5,511 nt of DNA, from assembly GCA_003252195.1 (NCBI GenBank), contig QKFK01000109.1, positions 1-5,511 of the forward strand, in the 5' to 3' direction. A program made the position numbers and the translations under genes. Below the pieces are notes generated by a model that did no database searches, was not told the origin of the DNA, and worked only from the letters and a program-made list of their open reading frames with translations. Below are positions 1 through 5,511 of this stretch, piece after piece; within the stretch, counting starts at the first letter, position 1, and every line of letters starts with the position of its first letter. This stretch comes from Rhodospirillales bacterium. Its GTDB lineage: Bacteria > Pseudomonadota > Alphaproteobacteria > QKFK01 > SZUA-500.

Positions 1-223
1 TGGAAGTTTGTTTTTTTATCATTGAAGTTATTTGTCATGCATTGATGGTGCGCGAGAATTATTTGCGTTGTCATGATTTATCATTCGTACGCCACGCATG
101 TAATAGCAACATATTAGTTCTATTATTTTTTCTAGCTAGTTTTTTATGGTTAATGAGATAACTCTAAAGACAATGAATTCTATGTTTATTTTGTGTCGCT
201 AGTGTGCGTCTTATATGTAGGGC
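1..223. other. Left-edge region without a supported gene
   Basis: This stretch lies downstream of aat, which ends at 224, and has no recognisable gene, RNA or terminator. A plus-strand frame is open from position 3 to the TAA at 159-161. Starting at ATG 45 it would give 38 residues with a hydrophobic C-terminal segment, but it has no convincing ribosome binding site and no family resemblance. The minus strand has only very short frames, one of about 23 codons beginning near 101. An 8-base palindrome CTAGCTAG at 132-139 is flanked by T-runs on both sides, so it is not a terminator stem. In many Alphaproteobacteria a DUF2155 gene follows aat, but none is visible here. Confidence 0.5.
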
Positions 224-871
224 TTAGTCATTACTAAAAAGTATATCTAGGCTATATTCTTGAGGGTTGTTAAATGCAACAGGTTTGAAAAGGCTAGGGG
301 TTAGAATTTCTAGGTATTTTTCTCTATCAATTTCGACTGCACCAAATTTGGTAAGGTGATCTGTTGTAAACTGAGTATCTAAGAGACTGAAATTCGATGT
401 TTTAAGACGAGCAACAAGATGGCATAAAGCAGTTTTTGAAGCGTTGCTGACTTTAGAAAACATGCTTTCGCCAAAGAAAGCCCCACCTATTACAACCCCA
501 TATAATCCACCAACTAGCTTGTCATCTTGCCAGCATTCAATAGTATGAACAAATCCCATATAGAATAATTCAGTATATAATTCTCTTATATCTTCATTAA
601 TCCATGTATCTTGACGAGTATCTCCATATGTGTCAGAGCAACCATCAATAACTCCATCAAAATCAGTATCAATACGCACGTCAAAAAGATTTTTCTTTAG
701 TTCTTTTTTTAATGATTTTGGCACATGAAATTTATCAAGAGGGATTATTCCTCTTTTTTTGGGGTTAACCCATAAAAACTCATTGCTTTCTCTGGTTTCT
801 GCCATGGGGAAGACGCCTACAGTATAGGCTTGTAAAACATGTTCTGGTGTTACTATAAATGGCTCAGTCAT
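224..871 (-). CDS. aat: Leucyl/phenylalanyl-tRNA--protein transferase (Aat)
   Basis: This cytosolic enzyme moves Leu or Phe from aminoacyl-tRNA to the N-terminus of proteins starting with Arg or Lys, making them N-degrons for ClpS/ClpAP. The 215-residue product has the family blocks in order: AYTVGVFPM (15-23), FLWVNPKKRG (32-41), FDGVIDGCS (71-79), DTWINEDI (88-95), LVGGLYGV (119-126), FFGESMFS (132-139), NASKTAL (143-149) and LLDTQFTTDHL (163-173). By alignment with the E. coli enzyme, Glu135, Asp165 and Gln167 match the catalytic-site residues Glu156, Asp186 and Gln188. The N-terminus is shorter than in E. coli, as in other alphaproteobacterial Aat proteins. I chose ATG at 871; a TTG at 883 in the same frame would add four residues but lies further inside the upstream gene. 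The ATG overlaps the end of the exonuclease gene by 8 bases (ATGACTGA) with no clear Shine-Dalgarno sequence, so translational coupling is likely. Confidence 0.95.
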   Translation of the reverse strand: MTEPFIVTPEHVLQAYTVGVFPMAETRESNEFLWVNPKKRGIIPLDKFHVPKSLKKELKKNLFDVRIDTDFDGVIDGCSDTYGDTRQDTWINEDIRELYTELFYMGFVHTIECWQDDKLVGGLYGVVIGGAFFGESMFSKVSNASKTALCHLVARLKTSNFSLLDTQFTTDHLTKFGAVEIDREKYLEILTPSLFKPVAFNNPQEYSLDILFSND

Positions 872-1463
872 TTTTATAATCAAAGTTAAAATAGATTAAA
901 GCTTCTCTAATTGAATATACATCATATAGAGCGTTATGTTCGTTAAGTCCATATTTTATAATATTATTATCTCTTTTTAATAATTTTGCAAGGCGTCCAG
1001 AGTTTACTGTTGTCGAAGATATTTGTTTGTTTTTTATCTGTTTGTTTATCCATATCCCAATATTTCTATAGCGCAAATCAGTTGTGCCCATATTGTTAAG
1101 AGAAAGATTTTCTATAAATGTTTTGCCATCAGCTATAGGACAGTCTGTTTTGTCATAAGATAAACATTCGAGCTCGTGGCAAAATTGCGTAAATTGCTTA
1201 TAGGCATCATTAAAAGAAATCCCATATTTATTTACATGTTCATTTGTAATACCTGTGAGACTTACAAAATAATCAGATAAAACTTTGTTGATACTAGGTT
1301 TTACATAGATTTCAAATGTATCTATTATTTCTAGTTTGTTATTAAGTTTTATAGCAGCTATTTGTACTATTTCTTTATGTTGCCACGGCTCTGACCAGTT
1401 GGATTCTAGAGCTCCTTGCCATGATGTGTATTCTAAATCATAAAGTATAAAGTGTTTTTGCAT
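864..1463 (-). CDS. DEDDh-family 3'-5' exonuclease (ERI-1/KapD-like)
   Basis: A 199-residue protein with the RNase T/DNA Q exonuclease fold, expected to remove nucleotides from 3' ends of RNA or DNA using two metal ions. Visible motifs are ExoI, YDLEYTSW (8-15), with Asp9 and Glu11; the KPSINKVLSDYFVSLTGIT block (55-73), typical of ERI-1/KapD-like proteins; Asp112 in ADGKTF, the likely ExoII acidic residue; and ExoIII, EHNALYDV (175-182), with His176 and Asp181. All four metal ligands and the general-base His therefore appear present. I preferred ATG at 1463; the upstream TTG at 1490 is in frame but lies in the U-tract of the accC terminator. The ribosome binding site is weak (purine-rich AAGAAAA). 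The gene is visibly richer in A+T, with more Asn, Lys and Ile codons, than accC or accB. It sits between accC and aat, which are usually adjacent in relatives, so it may be a lineage-specific insertion. The physiological substrate cannot be told from sequence. Confidence 0.83.
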   Translation of the reverse strand: MQKHFILYDLEYTSWQGALESNWSEPWQHKEIVQIAAIKLNNKLEIIDTFEIYVKPSINKVLSDYFVSLTGITNEHVNKYGISFNDAYKQFTQFCHELECLSYDKTDCPIADGKTFIENLSLNNMGTTDLRYRNIGIWINKQIKNKQISSTTVNSGRLAKLLKRDNNIIKYGLNEHNALYDVYSIREALIYFNFDYKND

Positions 1464-1488
1464 GATAATTTTCTTGTCATTTGGATGC

Positions 1489-1521
1489 AAAAAACCCTGC
1501 TAAATGTCTAGCAGGGTTTTT
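1489..1521 (-). terminator. Rho-independent terminator after accC
   Basis: The inverted repeat CCCTGCTA/TAGCAGGG pairs 1495-1502 with 1509-1516 around a 6-base loop, and the flanking A-run (1489-1494) and T-run (1517-1521) extend the stem. Read on the minus strand, the hairpin is followed by six U residues, a classic terminator 8 bases beyond the accC stop codon. Its T-rich other arm could also stop plus-strand transcription. The exonuclease ATG lies only 25 bases downstream, which leaves almost no room for a separate promoter. Partial readthrough, or a promoter inside accC, probably feeds the exonuclease and aat. Confidence 0.9.
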
Positions 1522-1528
1522 CATTAAG

Positions 1529-2884
1529 CTATTTTTTCTCAGAAGATGTTCTTTCTAAGAATTTTTCCAACCAGTGAATGTTGTAATTGCCATCAATAAA
1601 GTCTGCTTCATTAATAATGCGTTGTTGTAATGGTATTGTTGTGTTAACACCATCAATAACGAATTCTTCTAAAGCTCTTCTGAGGCGCATTAAGCAACCA
1701 TTTCTGGTTTTTCCGCTAACAATCAATTTAGCAACCATACTATCATAAGTAGGTGGAATTTTGTATCCAGAATAAACTCCTGAATCTACACGAACGCCTA
1801 GTCCACCAGGTGCGTGCCATTCTTTAACCTTGCCTGGGCATGGAATAAATGTTTCAGGATCTTCTGCATTGATACGGCATTCAATTGAGTGACCACTAAA
1901 TTTAATGTCATCTTGGGTGTATCCAAGTTGAGCACCTGATGCAATACGAATTTGCTCGCGCACAAGGTCGATTCCAGTAATCATCTCAGTAATTGGATGT
2001 TCAACTTGAAGACGAGTGTTCATTTCAATAAAGTAAAATTCACCATCTTCATACAAGAACTCAATGGTTCCTGCATTGCGATAACCAATTTTCTTAATAG
2101 CATCACATACTACTTTACCAATTTTATCGCGTTGCTCTTTGTTAAGAGCTGGAGAAGGTGTTTCTTCAAGAACTTTTTGGTGTCTTCTTTGTAAAGAACA
2201 ATCACGCTCACCTAAATGAACAACATTGCCATAATTATCAGCAAGAATTTGCATTTCAATGTGGCGAGGTTTTTGTAAATATTTTTCCATATAAACAGTA
2301 TCGTCACCAAAAGCAGCTTTAGATTCTTGTTTGGCAAGTTTGTAAGCTTGGCGTAATTCTTCTTCGTCGTAAGCAGACTTCATACCCTTACCACCACCGC
2401 CTGCTGCGGCTTTGATAAGAACAGGGTATCCCATGTCTTTAGCTATTTTAACAGCTTCTTCAACGCTGTTTAATGCGCCGCCAGAACCTGGAACAACTGG
2501 TAATCCACTTTCTGTTGCTGTTTTAATAGCCGCTACTTTATCTCCCATAATACGCATATGATTTGCAGTAGGGCCAATAAATGTAATGCCGTGATCTTCA
2601 ACCATTTCTGCAAAGTCTGCATTTTCTGATAAAAAGCCGTAACCAGGGTGAATAGCATCAGCGCCTGTGATTTGTGCGGCAGAAATAATAGCAGCTTTGT
2701 TTAGATATGACTCAGATGCTCTAGCAGGACCAATGCAGACAGCTTCATCAGCTAGTCTAACATGCATTGCATCGCTGTCAGCAGTAGAATGCACAGCCAC
2801 GGTTTTAATTCCCATTTCTCTACATGCACGATGTATACGTAATGCGATTTCACCACGGTTGGCTATGAGTATTTTTTCAAACAT
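1529..2884 (-). CDS. accC: Acetyl-CoA carboxylase biotin carboxylase subunit (AccC)
   Basis: AccC uses ATP and bicarbonate to carboxylate the biotin on AccB, the first half-reaction of acetyl-CoA carboxylase, in the cytosol. The 451-residue protein is full length (E. coli has 449). It opens with FEKILIANRGEIALRI (2-17) and AIHPGYGFLSENADFAE (77-93) of the N-terminal domain. The ATP-grasp domain has Lys116, Lys159 and the glycine-rich loop AGGGGKGMK (161-169). The active-site segment FIEMNTRLQVEHP (285-297) supplies Glu287, Asn289, Arg291, Gln293 and Glu295, matching E. coli Glu288 to Glu296. Arg337 in ECRINAEDP matches the catalytic Arg338. The C-terminal domain has HAPGGLGVRVDSG (357-369) and YDSMVAKLI (380-388). 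The ATG is preceded by AGGA at 2891-2894 with 6-base spacing. The gene lies 13 bases downstream of accB and is surely cotranscribed with it. A terminator follows the stop codon. Confidence 0.98.
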   Translation of the reverse strand: MFEKILIANRGEIALRIHRACREMGIKTVAVHSTADSDAMHVRLADEAVCIGPARASESYLNKAAIISAAQITGADAIHPGYGFLSENADFAEMVEDHGITFIGPTANHMRIMGDKVAAIKTATESGLPVVPGSGGALNSVEEAVKIAKDMGYPVLIKAAAGGGGKGMKSAYDEEELRQAYKLAKQESKAAFGDDTVYMEKYLQKPRHIEMQILADNYGNVVHLGERDCSLQRRHQKVLEETPSPALNKEQRDKIGKVVCDAIKKIGYRNAGTIEFLYEDGEFYFIEMNTRLQVEHPITEMITGIDLVREQIRIASGAQLGYTQDDIKFSGHSIECRINAEDPETFIPCPGKVKEWHAPGGLGVRVDSGVYSGYKIPPTYDSMVAKLIVSGKTRNGCLMRLRRALEEFVIDGVNTTIPLQQRIINEADFIDGNYNIHWLEKFLERTSSEKK

Positions 2885-2897
2885 GTATTTTCCTATA

Positions 2898-3377
2898 TTA
2901 TTCTATAATAAGAAGTGGTTCGTCAAATTCTACAGGCATACCATCTTCTGCGATAACTTTTGTTACTTTACCTGATTTTGGAGCTTTTACAGGGTTGAAT
3001 GTTTTCATTGCTTCAACCAAGAATAATGTTTGACCAGCAGAAACAGTGTCACCTTCTTTAACATAAGGTGCAGCACCTGGTTCTGGAGACGCGTAAAGAA
3101 CGCCAACCATAGGAGATTTTACAGTACCAGGGTGGTTTTCATAATTGTCAGCAGTAGGAGCTGGAGCTGTGTTAGTCACAGGAGCTGGAGCTTGTGCAAC
3201 AGGGGCTGCTGGAGCCATAACTTGAGCTGGTGCAGTAGCATATGAAACGCCAATAGTTTCTCTTGAAAGTCTAATTCTGCAATCATCGCTTTCGTACTCG
3301 ATTTCTGTGAGTGATTTTTCATCAAGTATTTCAGCTAGTCTTTTTACGACTCTTGTGTCGATGGAAGTTTCGGCCAT
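2898..3377 (-). CDS. accB: Acetyl-CoA carboxylase biotin carboxyl carrier protein (AccB)
   Basis: BCCP carries carboxybiotin from AccC to the carboxyltransferase (AccA/AccD), after its lysine is biotinylated by BirA. The 159-residue product has the normal three parts. An N-terminal segment (about 1-45) contains RVVKRLAEILDEKSLTEIEY. A flexible Ala/Pro-rich linker (about 48-76) follows. The C-terminal biotinyl domain (about 83-159) has the biotin site EAMKT with Lys125, and the insertion YASPEPGAAPYVKEGD (95-110) that corresponds to the thumb found in BCCPs of acetyl-CoA carboxylase. The ATG directly abuts the aroQ stop codon (TAGATG, no spacer), and the purine-rich AGAGAGAGA inside the end of aroQ is the probable ribosome binding site. 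This tight joint suggests coupled translation with aroQ. Confidence 0.97.
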   Translation of the reverse strand: MAETSIDTRVVKRLAEILDEKSLTEIEYESDDCRIRLSRETIGVSYATAPAQVMAPAAPVAQAPAPVTNTAPAPTADNYENHPGTVKSPMVGVLYASPEPGAAPYVKEGDTVSAGQTLFLVEAMKTFNPVKAPKSGKVTKVIAEDGMPVEFDEPLLIIE

Positions 3378-3824
3378 CTATTTTTCTCTCTCTCTTGTTA
3401 TACGGTTAATAGCTTCAATGGCAAGCTCATAGCCATAAGAGCCTAATCCACAAATTACGGCGTTTGCTACTTTAGATACATATGAGTGGTGTCTAAATTC
3501 GTCGCGCTTATGGATGTTTGATAAGTGAACTTCAATAGTAGGTAGCTCTACGCATAATAATGCATCTAATATAGCTACTGAAGTATGAGAGTATGCAGCA
3601 GGGTTTATTATTATACCATCAAAGCTGTTTTTTGCCGATTGTATCATATCGACAATCTCTCCTTCAGAGTTAGATTGCTTAAAGATAATTTCTAAACCAA
3701 CATCGTTAGCGCGTTTGGCGCACAATATTTCAATATCTTTTAAGGTCTCGCTACCATATATTTCTGGTTGCCTAGTCCCAAGCATATTGAGGTTTGGTCC
3801 ATTTATGATAAGTATCTTTTTCAC
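3378..3824 (-). CDS. aroQ: Type II 3-dehydroquinate dehydratase (AroQ)
   Basis: AroQ converts 3-dehydroquinate to 3-dehydroshikimate, the third step of the shikimate pathway, as a cytosolic dodecamer in known members. The 148-residue length is normal. Residues aligned with the Mycobacterium tuberculosis enzyme include Asn11 in INGPNLNMLG (7-16), Arg18, the catalytic Tyr23 in EIYG, Asn74 and His80 in INPAAYSHTSVA (73-84), and the catalytic His100 in EVHLSNIHKRDEFRHHSY (98-115) with Arg111. The start is GTG at 3824: an in-frame TAG lies two codons upstream, so no longer form is possible, and a strong AGAGGA sits 8 bases before it. It is the first gene of the aroQ-accB-accC operon. Shikimate and fatty-acid genes are linked this way in many Proteobacteria. 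Confidence 0.97.
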   Translation of the reverse strand: MKKILIINGPNLNMLGTRQPEIYGSETLKDIEILCAKRANDVGLEIIFKQSNSEGEIVDMIQSAKNSFDGIIINPAAYSHTSVAILDALLCVELPTIEVHLSNIHKRDEFRHHSYVSKVANAVICGLGSYGYELAIEAINRITREREK

Positions 3825-3846
3825 TATCTAAGTCCTCTTATCGCTC

Positions 3847-3865
3847 TTGGCTTATTTAATGCCAA
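3847..3865. promoter_or_regulatory. Inverted repeat TTGGC-N9-GCCAA in aroQ leader
   Basis: A perfect 5-base dyad (3847-3851 and 3861-3865) with an A+T-rich 9-base centre lies just before the aroQ ribosome binding site. It is placed at or just after the start point predicted by the candidate aroQ promoter. It could be an operator for a dimeric repressor or a weak hairpin in the leader RNA. I do not recognise a specific regulator. Confidence 0.25.
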
Positions 3866-3871
3866 CATCTG

Positions 3872-3899
3872 AATTTAGCATGATAAAAAAAACTTGCAA
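3872..3899 (-). promoter_or_regulatory. Candidate sigma-70-type promoter for aroQ-accB-accC
   Basis: On the minus strand TTGCAA (3899-3894) is followed after 16 bases by TAAATT (3877-3872), which is preceded by TG with one base between, as in an extended -10 element. The predicted transcript would start near 3866, giving a leader of about 40 bases before the GTG of aroQ. The -10 matches consensus at only four of six positions, and the region is A+T-rich, so chance matches are easy. Position, upstream of a clear operon and within the divergent spacer, is the main support. Confidence 0.4.
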
Positions 3900-3928
3900 A
3901 CAAAACTTAAAGTATTTGTGTAAAAATA

Positions 3929-3941
3929 TATCAATGTGATA
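3929..3941 (+). promoter_or_regulatory. Possible IHF site upstream of the flgE promoter
   Basis: TATCAATGTGATA matches the IHF consensus WATCAANNNNTTR except for one base, about 80 bases upstream of the -24 element. IHF commonly bends DNA between an enhancer and a sigma-54 promoter, including flagellar promoters in Caulobacter. The A+T-rich context makes chance matches likely. Confidence 0.22.
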
Positions 3942-4007
3942 GGAATCTTCGTGGAACATTTGGTTTTTGTGACTCTGAACAGATATATGTATCTAGAATA
4001 TAAATTA

Positions 4008-4025
4008 TTGGCACGTTGTTTGCAT
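4008..4025 (+). promoter_or_regulatory. Sigma-54 (RpoN) promoter of flgE
   Basis: TTGGCACGTTGTTTGCAT matches the sigma-54 consensus YTGGCACGNNNNTTGCW at every fixed position. The -24 GG (4010-4011) and -12 GC (4022-4023) are separated by exactly 10 bases. Transcription should start near 4035, 38 bases before the flgE ATG. Sigma-54 control of hook genes is established in Caulobacter and other flagellated Proteobacteria, where an enhancer-binding activator such as FlbD is needed. The implied activator and RpoN genes lie outside the window. Confidence 0.93.
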
Positions 4026-4061
4026 CTGTAAATGGAGATAAATTTTAATACTGCAAATTGC

Positions 4062-4067
4062 GGAGAA
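4062..4067 (+). promoter_or_regulatory. flgE ribosome binding site
   Basis: GGAGAA lies 5 bases before ATG 4073. It decides the start: an in-frame TTG at 4058 lies upstream of this site and would place the Shine-Dalgarno sequence inside the coding region. Confidence 0.8.
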
Positions 4068-4072
4068 CAAAT

Positions 4073-5296
4073 ATGGCATTATCAATATTCTCACCTAGTG
4101 TATCAGGTATGCAAGCCCAATCCCACGCTTTGGGCGAGATAAGCACTAACGTGGCTAATATGAATACTGTTGGTTACAGATACATTGATACAACATTTAA
4201 AACCTTGCTAAGCACCAGTATGTATTCAAGCGCTGTTGGTGGTGTGGAAGCTTCTGATAGGCAAATTGTTTCTAAGGGGGGTAGTATGATTACTACTGAT
4301 AACCCATATGACTTGGCTATTAATGGAGGTGATAATCTTTTTATTGTAAATGACCAGTTAGATGGTAAGGGTAATACATACTATACTAGGGCTGGTGAGT
4401 TTTCTGTTTTGAATGTTGATAACTCAGATGGTACAAGTGATAATTACCTTGCAACCACCTCTGGCTATTATGTAATGGGGTGGCAGGCAGATGCTAACGG
4501 AGAGCTAACTACTAACTTGGGGCCTTTGTTGTTAAGTGTTCCTGGTTCTGTAGAAGGTAATGCAACAACTTCTATGCAAATAGTGGCAAATTTGCCTGTA
4601 AGTGATGAAGTTGGGTCTAGCGAAACATTTGGTTTGCCAGTTTTTAACGCTGCAGGAGAATCTCATAATTTAGGATTAACCTATACAAGAGGTGAGTTAG
4701 CCAATAATTGGACTTTGAGTTATGAGATTGAGGGCGGTACAGTTACTTCTCCTTTAGATGGTGACGTTACGGCAGTGTTTAATACAGATGGTACTTTAAG
4801 CACTCCAACAACCATGGATATAAGTATAGATTGGGATGATGGAACAAGTAGTACATTCACCATAGATGCTTCTAGTATGACCCAGTATGATGGTAGTAAA
4901 GAAATTTATGTAACTCAGGACGGTAATTCGTATGGAAATCTTTCTTATAAAGGTTTTAATACTGACGGTGAATTTACGGCAACATATTCTAACGGTGTTC
5001 AAGTGCTAGTGGGTAAAGTTGCTCAAGCTTATTTTACGGCTCCTCAGCAGTTAGAGGCTCTTTCTGGTAATATATATCAAGAAACAGCTCTAAGCGGTGA
5101 GGCGATGCTTGTTGGTAATGGTGAAAATGACTTGCAAGAATCTACTTTTATGGTGCAAACCATTGAAGGTTCTAATGTTGATATTGCTGATCAATTTACC
5201 AAAATGATTACTACGCAAAAAGCATATTCAAGTGCGGCTACAACATTTAAGACTGCAGATGAAATGATGCAAGAAGCTATTAAGCTAAAAAGCTAA
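4073..5296 (+). CDS. flgE: Flagellar hook protein FlgE
   Basis: FlgE is exported by the flagellar type III apparatus and polymerises into the hook, the flexible joint between rod and filament. The 407-residue product has the axial-protein layout. The N-terminal rod/hook motif is SVSGMQAQSHALGEIST (9-25) followed by NVANMNTVGY (26-35). DLAINGGDNLFIV (80-92) and YYTRAGEFSV (103-112) follow, as in FlgE, FlgF and FlgG. A Gly/Thr/Asp-rich surface domain (about 155-275) precedes GNLSYKGFNTDGEFTATYSN (288-307) and FTAPQQLEALSGN (321-333). The C-terminal Flg_bbr_C region contains EGSNVDIADQFTKMITTQKA (365-384). The length suits a short FlgE rather than the rod proteins FlgF or FlgG (about 250). It has no cysteine and no signal peptide, as expected for type III export. 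The gene has its own sigma-54 promoter and terminator and no flagellar neighbour here. Confidence 0.93.
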   Translation: MALSIFSPSVSGMQAQSHALGEISTNVANMNTVGYRYIDTTFKTLLSTSMYSSAVGGVEASDRQIVSKGGSMITTDNPYDLAINGGDNLFIVNDQLDGKGNTYYTRAGEFSVLNVDNSDGTSDNYLATTSGYYVMGWQADANGELTTNLGPLLLSVPGSVEGNATTSMQIVANLPVSDEVGSSETFGLPVFNAAGESHNLGLTYTRGELANNWTLSYEIEGGTVTSPLDGDVTAVFNTDGTLSTPTTMDISIDWDDGTSSTFTIDASSMTQYDGSKEIYVTQDGNSYGNLSYKGFNTDGEFTATYSNGVQVLVGKVAQAYFTAPQQLEALSGNIYQETALSGEAMLVGNGENDLQESTFMVQTIEGSNVDIADQFTKMITTQKAYSSAATTFKTADEMMQEAIKLKS

Positions 5297-5367
5297 TTAT
5301 CGAGTTTTTTCTTGATGCTATAAATTTTATTGCGATAATTTGTATGCATATGCTTTGAAAACAATAA

Positions 5368-5397
5368 AAAAAAGAGCGGTTAATACCGCTCTTTTTT
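5368..5397. terminator. Bidirectional terminator between flgE and dsbA-like gene
   Basis: GAGCGGT (5374-5380) and ACCGCTC (5385-5391) form a 7-base-pair stem with a TAAT loop. Six A residues before it and six T residues after it extend the stem and give a U-tract in both directions. It lies 71 bases after the flgE stop and 13 bases after the stop of the convergent minus-strand gene, so it should end both transcripts. Confidence 0.93.
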
Positions 5398-5410
5398 GTT
5401 GTTATAAAAT

Positions 5411-5511
5411 CTATTTTGCTTCTAAAGCTTTTTCGATTTCTGCTTGTGGTACAGCGCCACCGCCAACGATTTTACCGTTAACAATAAACATTGGAACACC
5501 ATTTACACCAA
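5411..5511 (-). CDS. C-terminal end of a DsbA-like thioredoxin-fold protein (partial)
   Basis: Only the last 33 complete codons, ending in TAG at 5411-5413, are in the window; the gene continues past the right edge. The visible segment begins GVNGVPMFIVNGKIVGGG and ends in an acidic/lysine helix (QAEIEKALEAK). GVNGVP followed by a hydrophobic beta strand and NGK is the cis-proline loop and final strand-turn of DsbA/FrnE-like thiol oxidoreductases, which usually continue into a short C-terminal helix. The CXXC active site and any signal peptide are beyond the window. In many Alphaproteobacteria a DsbA-family gene lies just upstream of aroQ on the same strand, which fits its orientation here. 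A broader 2-Cys isomerase-like or HCCA-type relative cannot be excluded. Confidence 0.72.
   Translation of the reverse strand, partial: GVNGVPMFIVNGKIVGGGAVPQAEIEKALEAK

Noticed and set aside
1462..1490. TTGCAT-N17-TATCAT promoter-like pair on the minus strand before the exonuclease gene
   Set aside because: Spacing is ideal, but the -10 overlaps the ATG at 1463, so a transcript would begin inside the coding region and lack the start codon.
1952..2194. Plus-strand open frame of 80 codons opposite accC
   Set aside because: It is antisense to the conserved active-site region of accC, has no recognisable domain, and has no ribosome binding site or promoter support.
2667..2975. Plus-strand open frame of 102 codons spanning the accC start and accB end
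   Set aside because: It is a shadow of two clear genes and translates to an unstructured sequence without family resemblance.
3120..3240. Repetitive GGAGCTGG-like sequence in accB
   Set aside because: It encodes the Ala/Pro-rich linker normal in BCCP and is not a DNA repeat element.
3030..3245. Plus-strand open frame rich in Ser, Trp and Arg
   Set aside because: It is the antisense of the Ala/Pro-rich linker and biotinyl domain of accB; the odd composition comes from the linker repeats.
4796..5002. Minus-strand open frame of 68 codons inside flgE
   Set aside because: It lies opposite the conserved middle of flgE and has no support of its own.
5295..5340. Inverted repeat AATTATCG/CGATAATT after the flgE stop
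   Set aside because: The arms are A+T-rich and separated by 30 bases, and the far better hairpin at 5368-5397 explains termination.

Overview
The window looks like a chromosomal segment of an A+T-rich, flagellated alphaproteobacterium. The order aroQ-accB-accC-aat on one strand, with a DsbA-like thioredoxin-fold gene upstream, is a layout I know from many Alphaproteobacteria. A textbook sigma-54 promoter in front of a flagellar hook gene also fits that group (compare Caulobacter). I cannot name the species.

Layout. Positions 1-223 hold no gene I can support, only a weak short open frame. On the minus strand, read from right to left, come aroQ (3824-3378), accB (3377-2898), accC (2884-1529), a rho-independent terminator (1489-1521), a DEDDh 3'-5' exonuclease gene (1463-864) and aat (871-224). 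The intergenic region 3825-4072 is divergent: it carries a possible housekeeping promoter for aroQ and a consensus sigma-54 promoter for flgE. flgE (4073-5296, plus strand) encodes the hook protein. A strong bidirectional hairpin (5368-5397) separates it from the 3' end of a convergent DsbA-like gene that runs off the right edge (5411-5511).

How the genes work together. AroQ makes 3-dehydroshikimate for aromatic biosynthesis. AccB and AccC are the biotin carrier and biotin carboxylase of acetyl-CoA carboxylase, the first step of fatty acid synthesis. Aat marks proteins with N-terminal Arg or Lys for ClpS/ClpAP degradation. These are housekeeping functions that share an ancestral gene order rather than one pathway. 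The two unexpected members are the exonuclease, wedged between the accC terminator and aat and overlapping aat by 8 bases, and flgE, a self-contained unit with its own sigma-54 promoter and terminator sitting between the DsbA-like gene and aroQ.

I found no mobile element, CRISPR array, RNA gene or clearly new multi-gene system. The points most worth checking are the sigma-54 regulatory region, the placement of flgE, and the terminator-exonuclease-aat arrangement.
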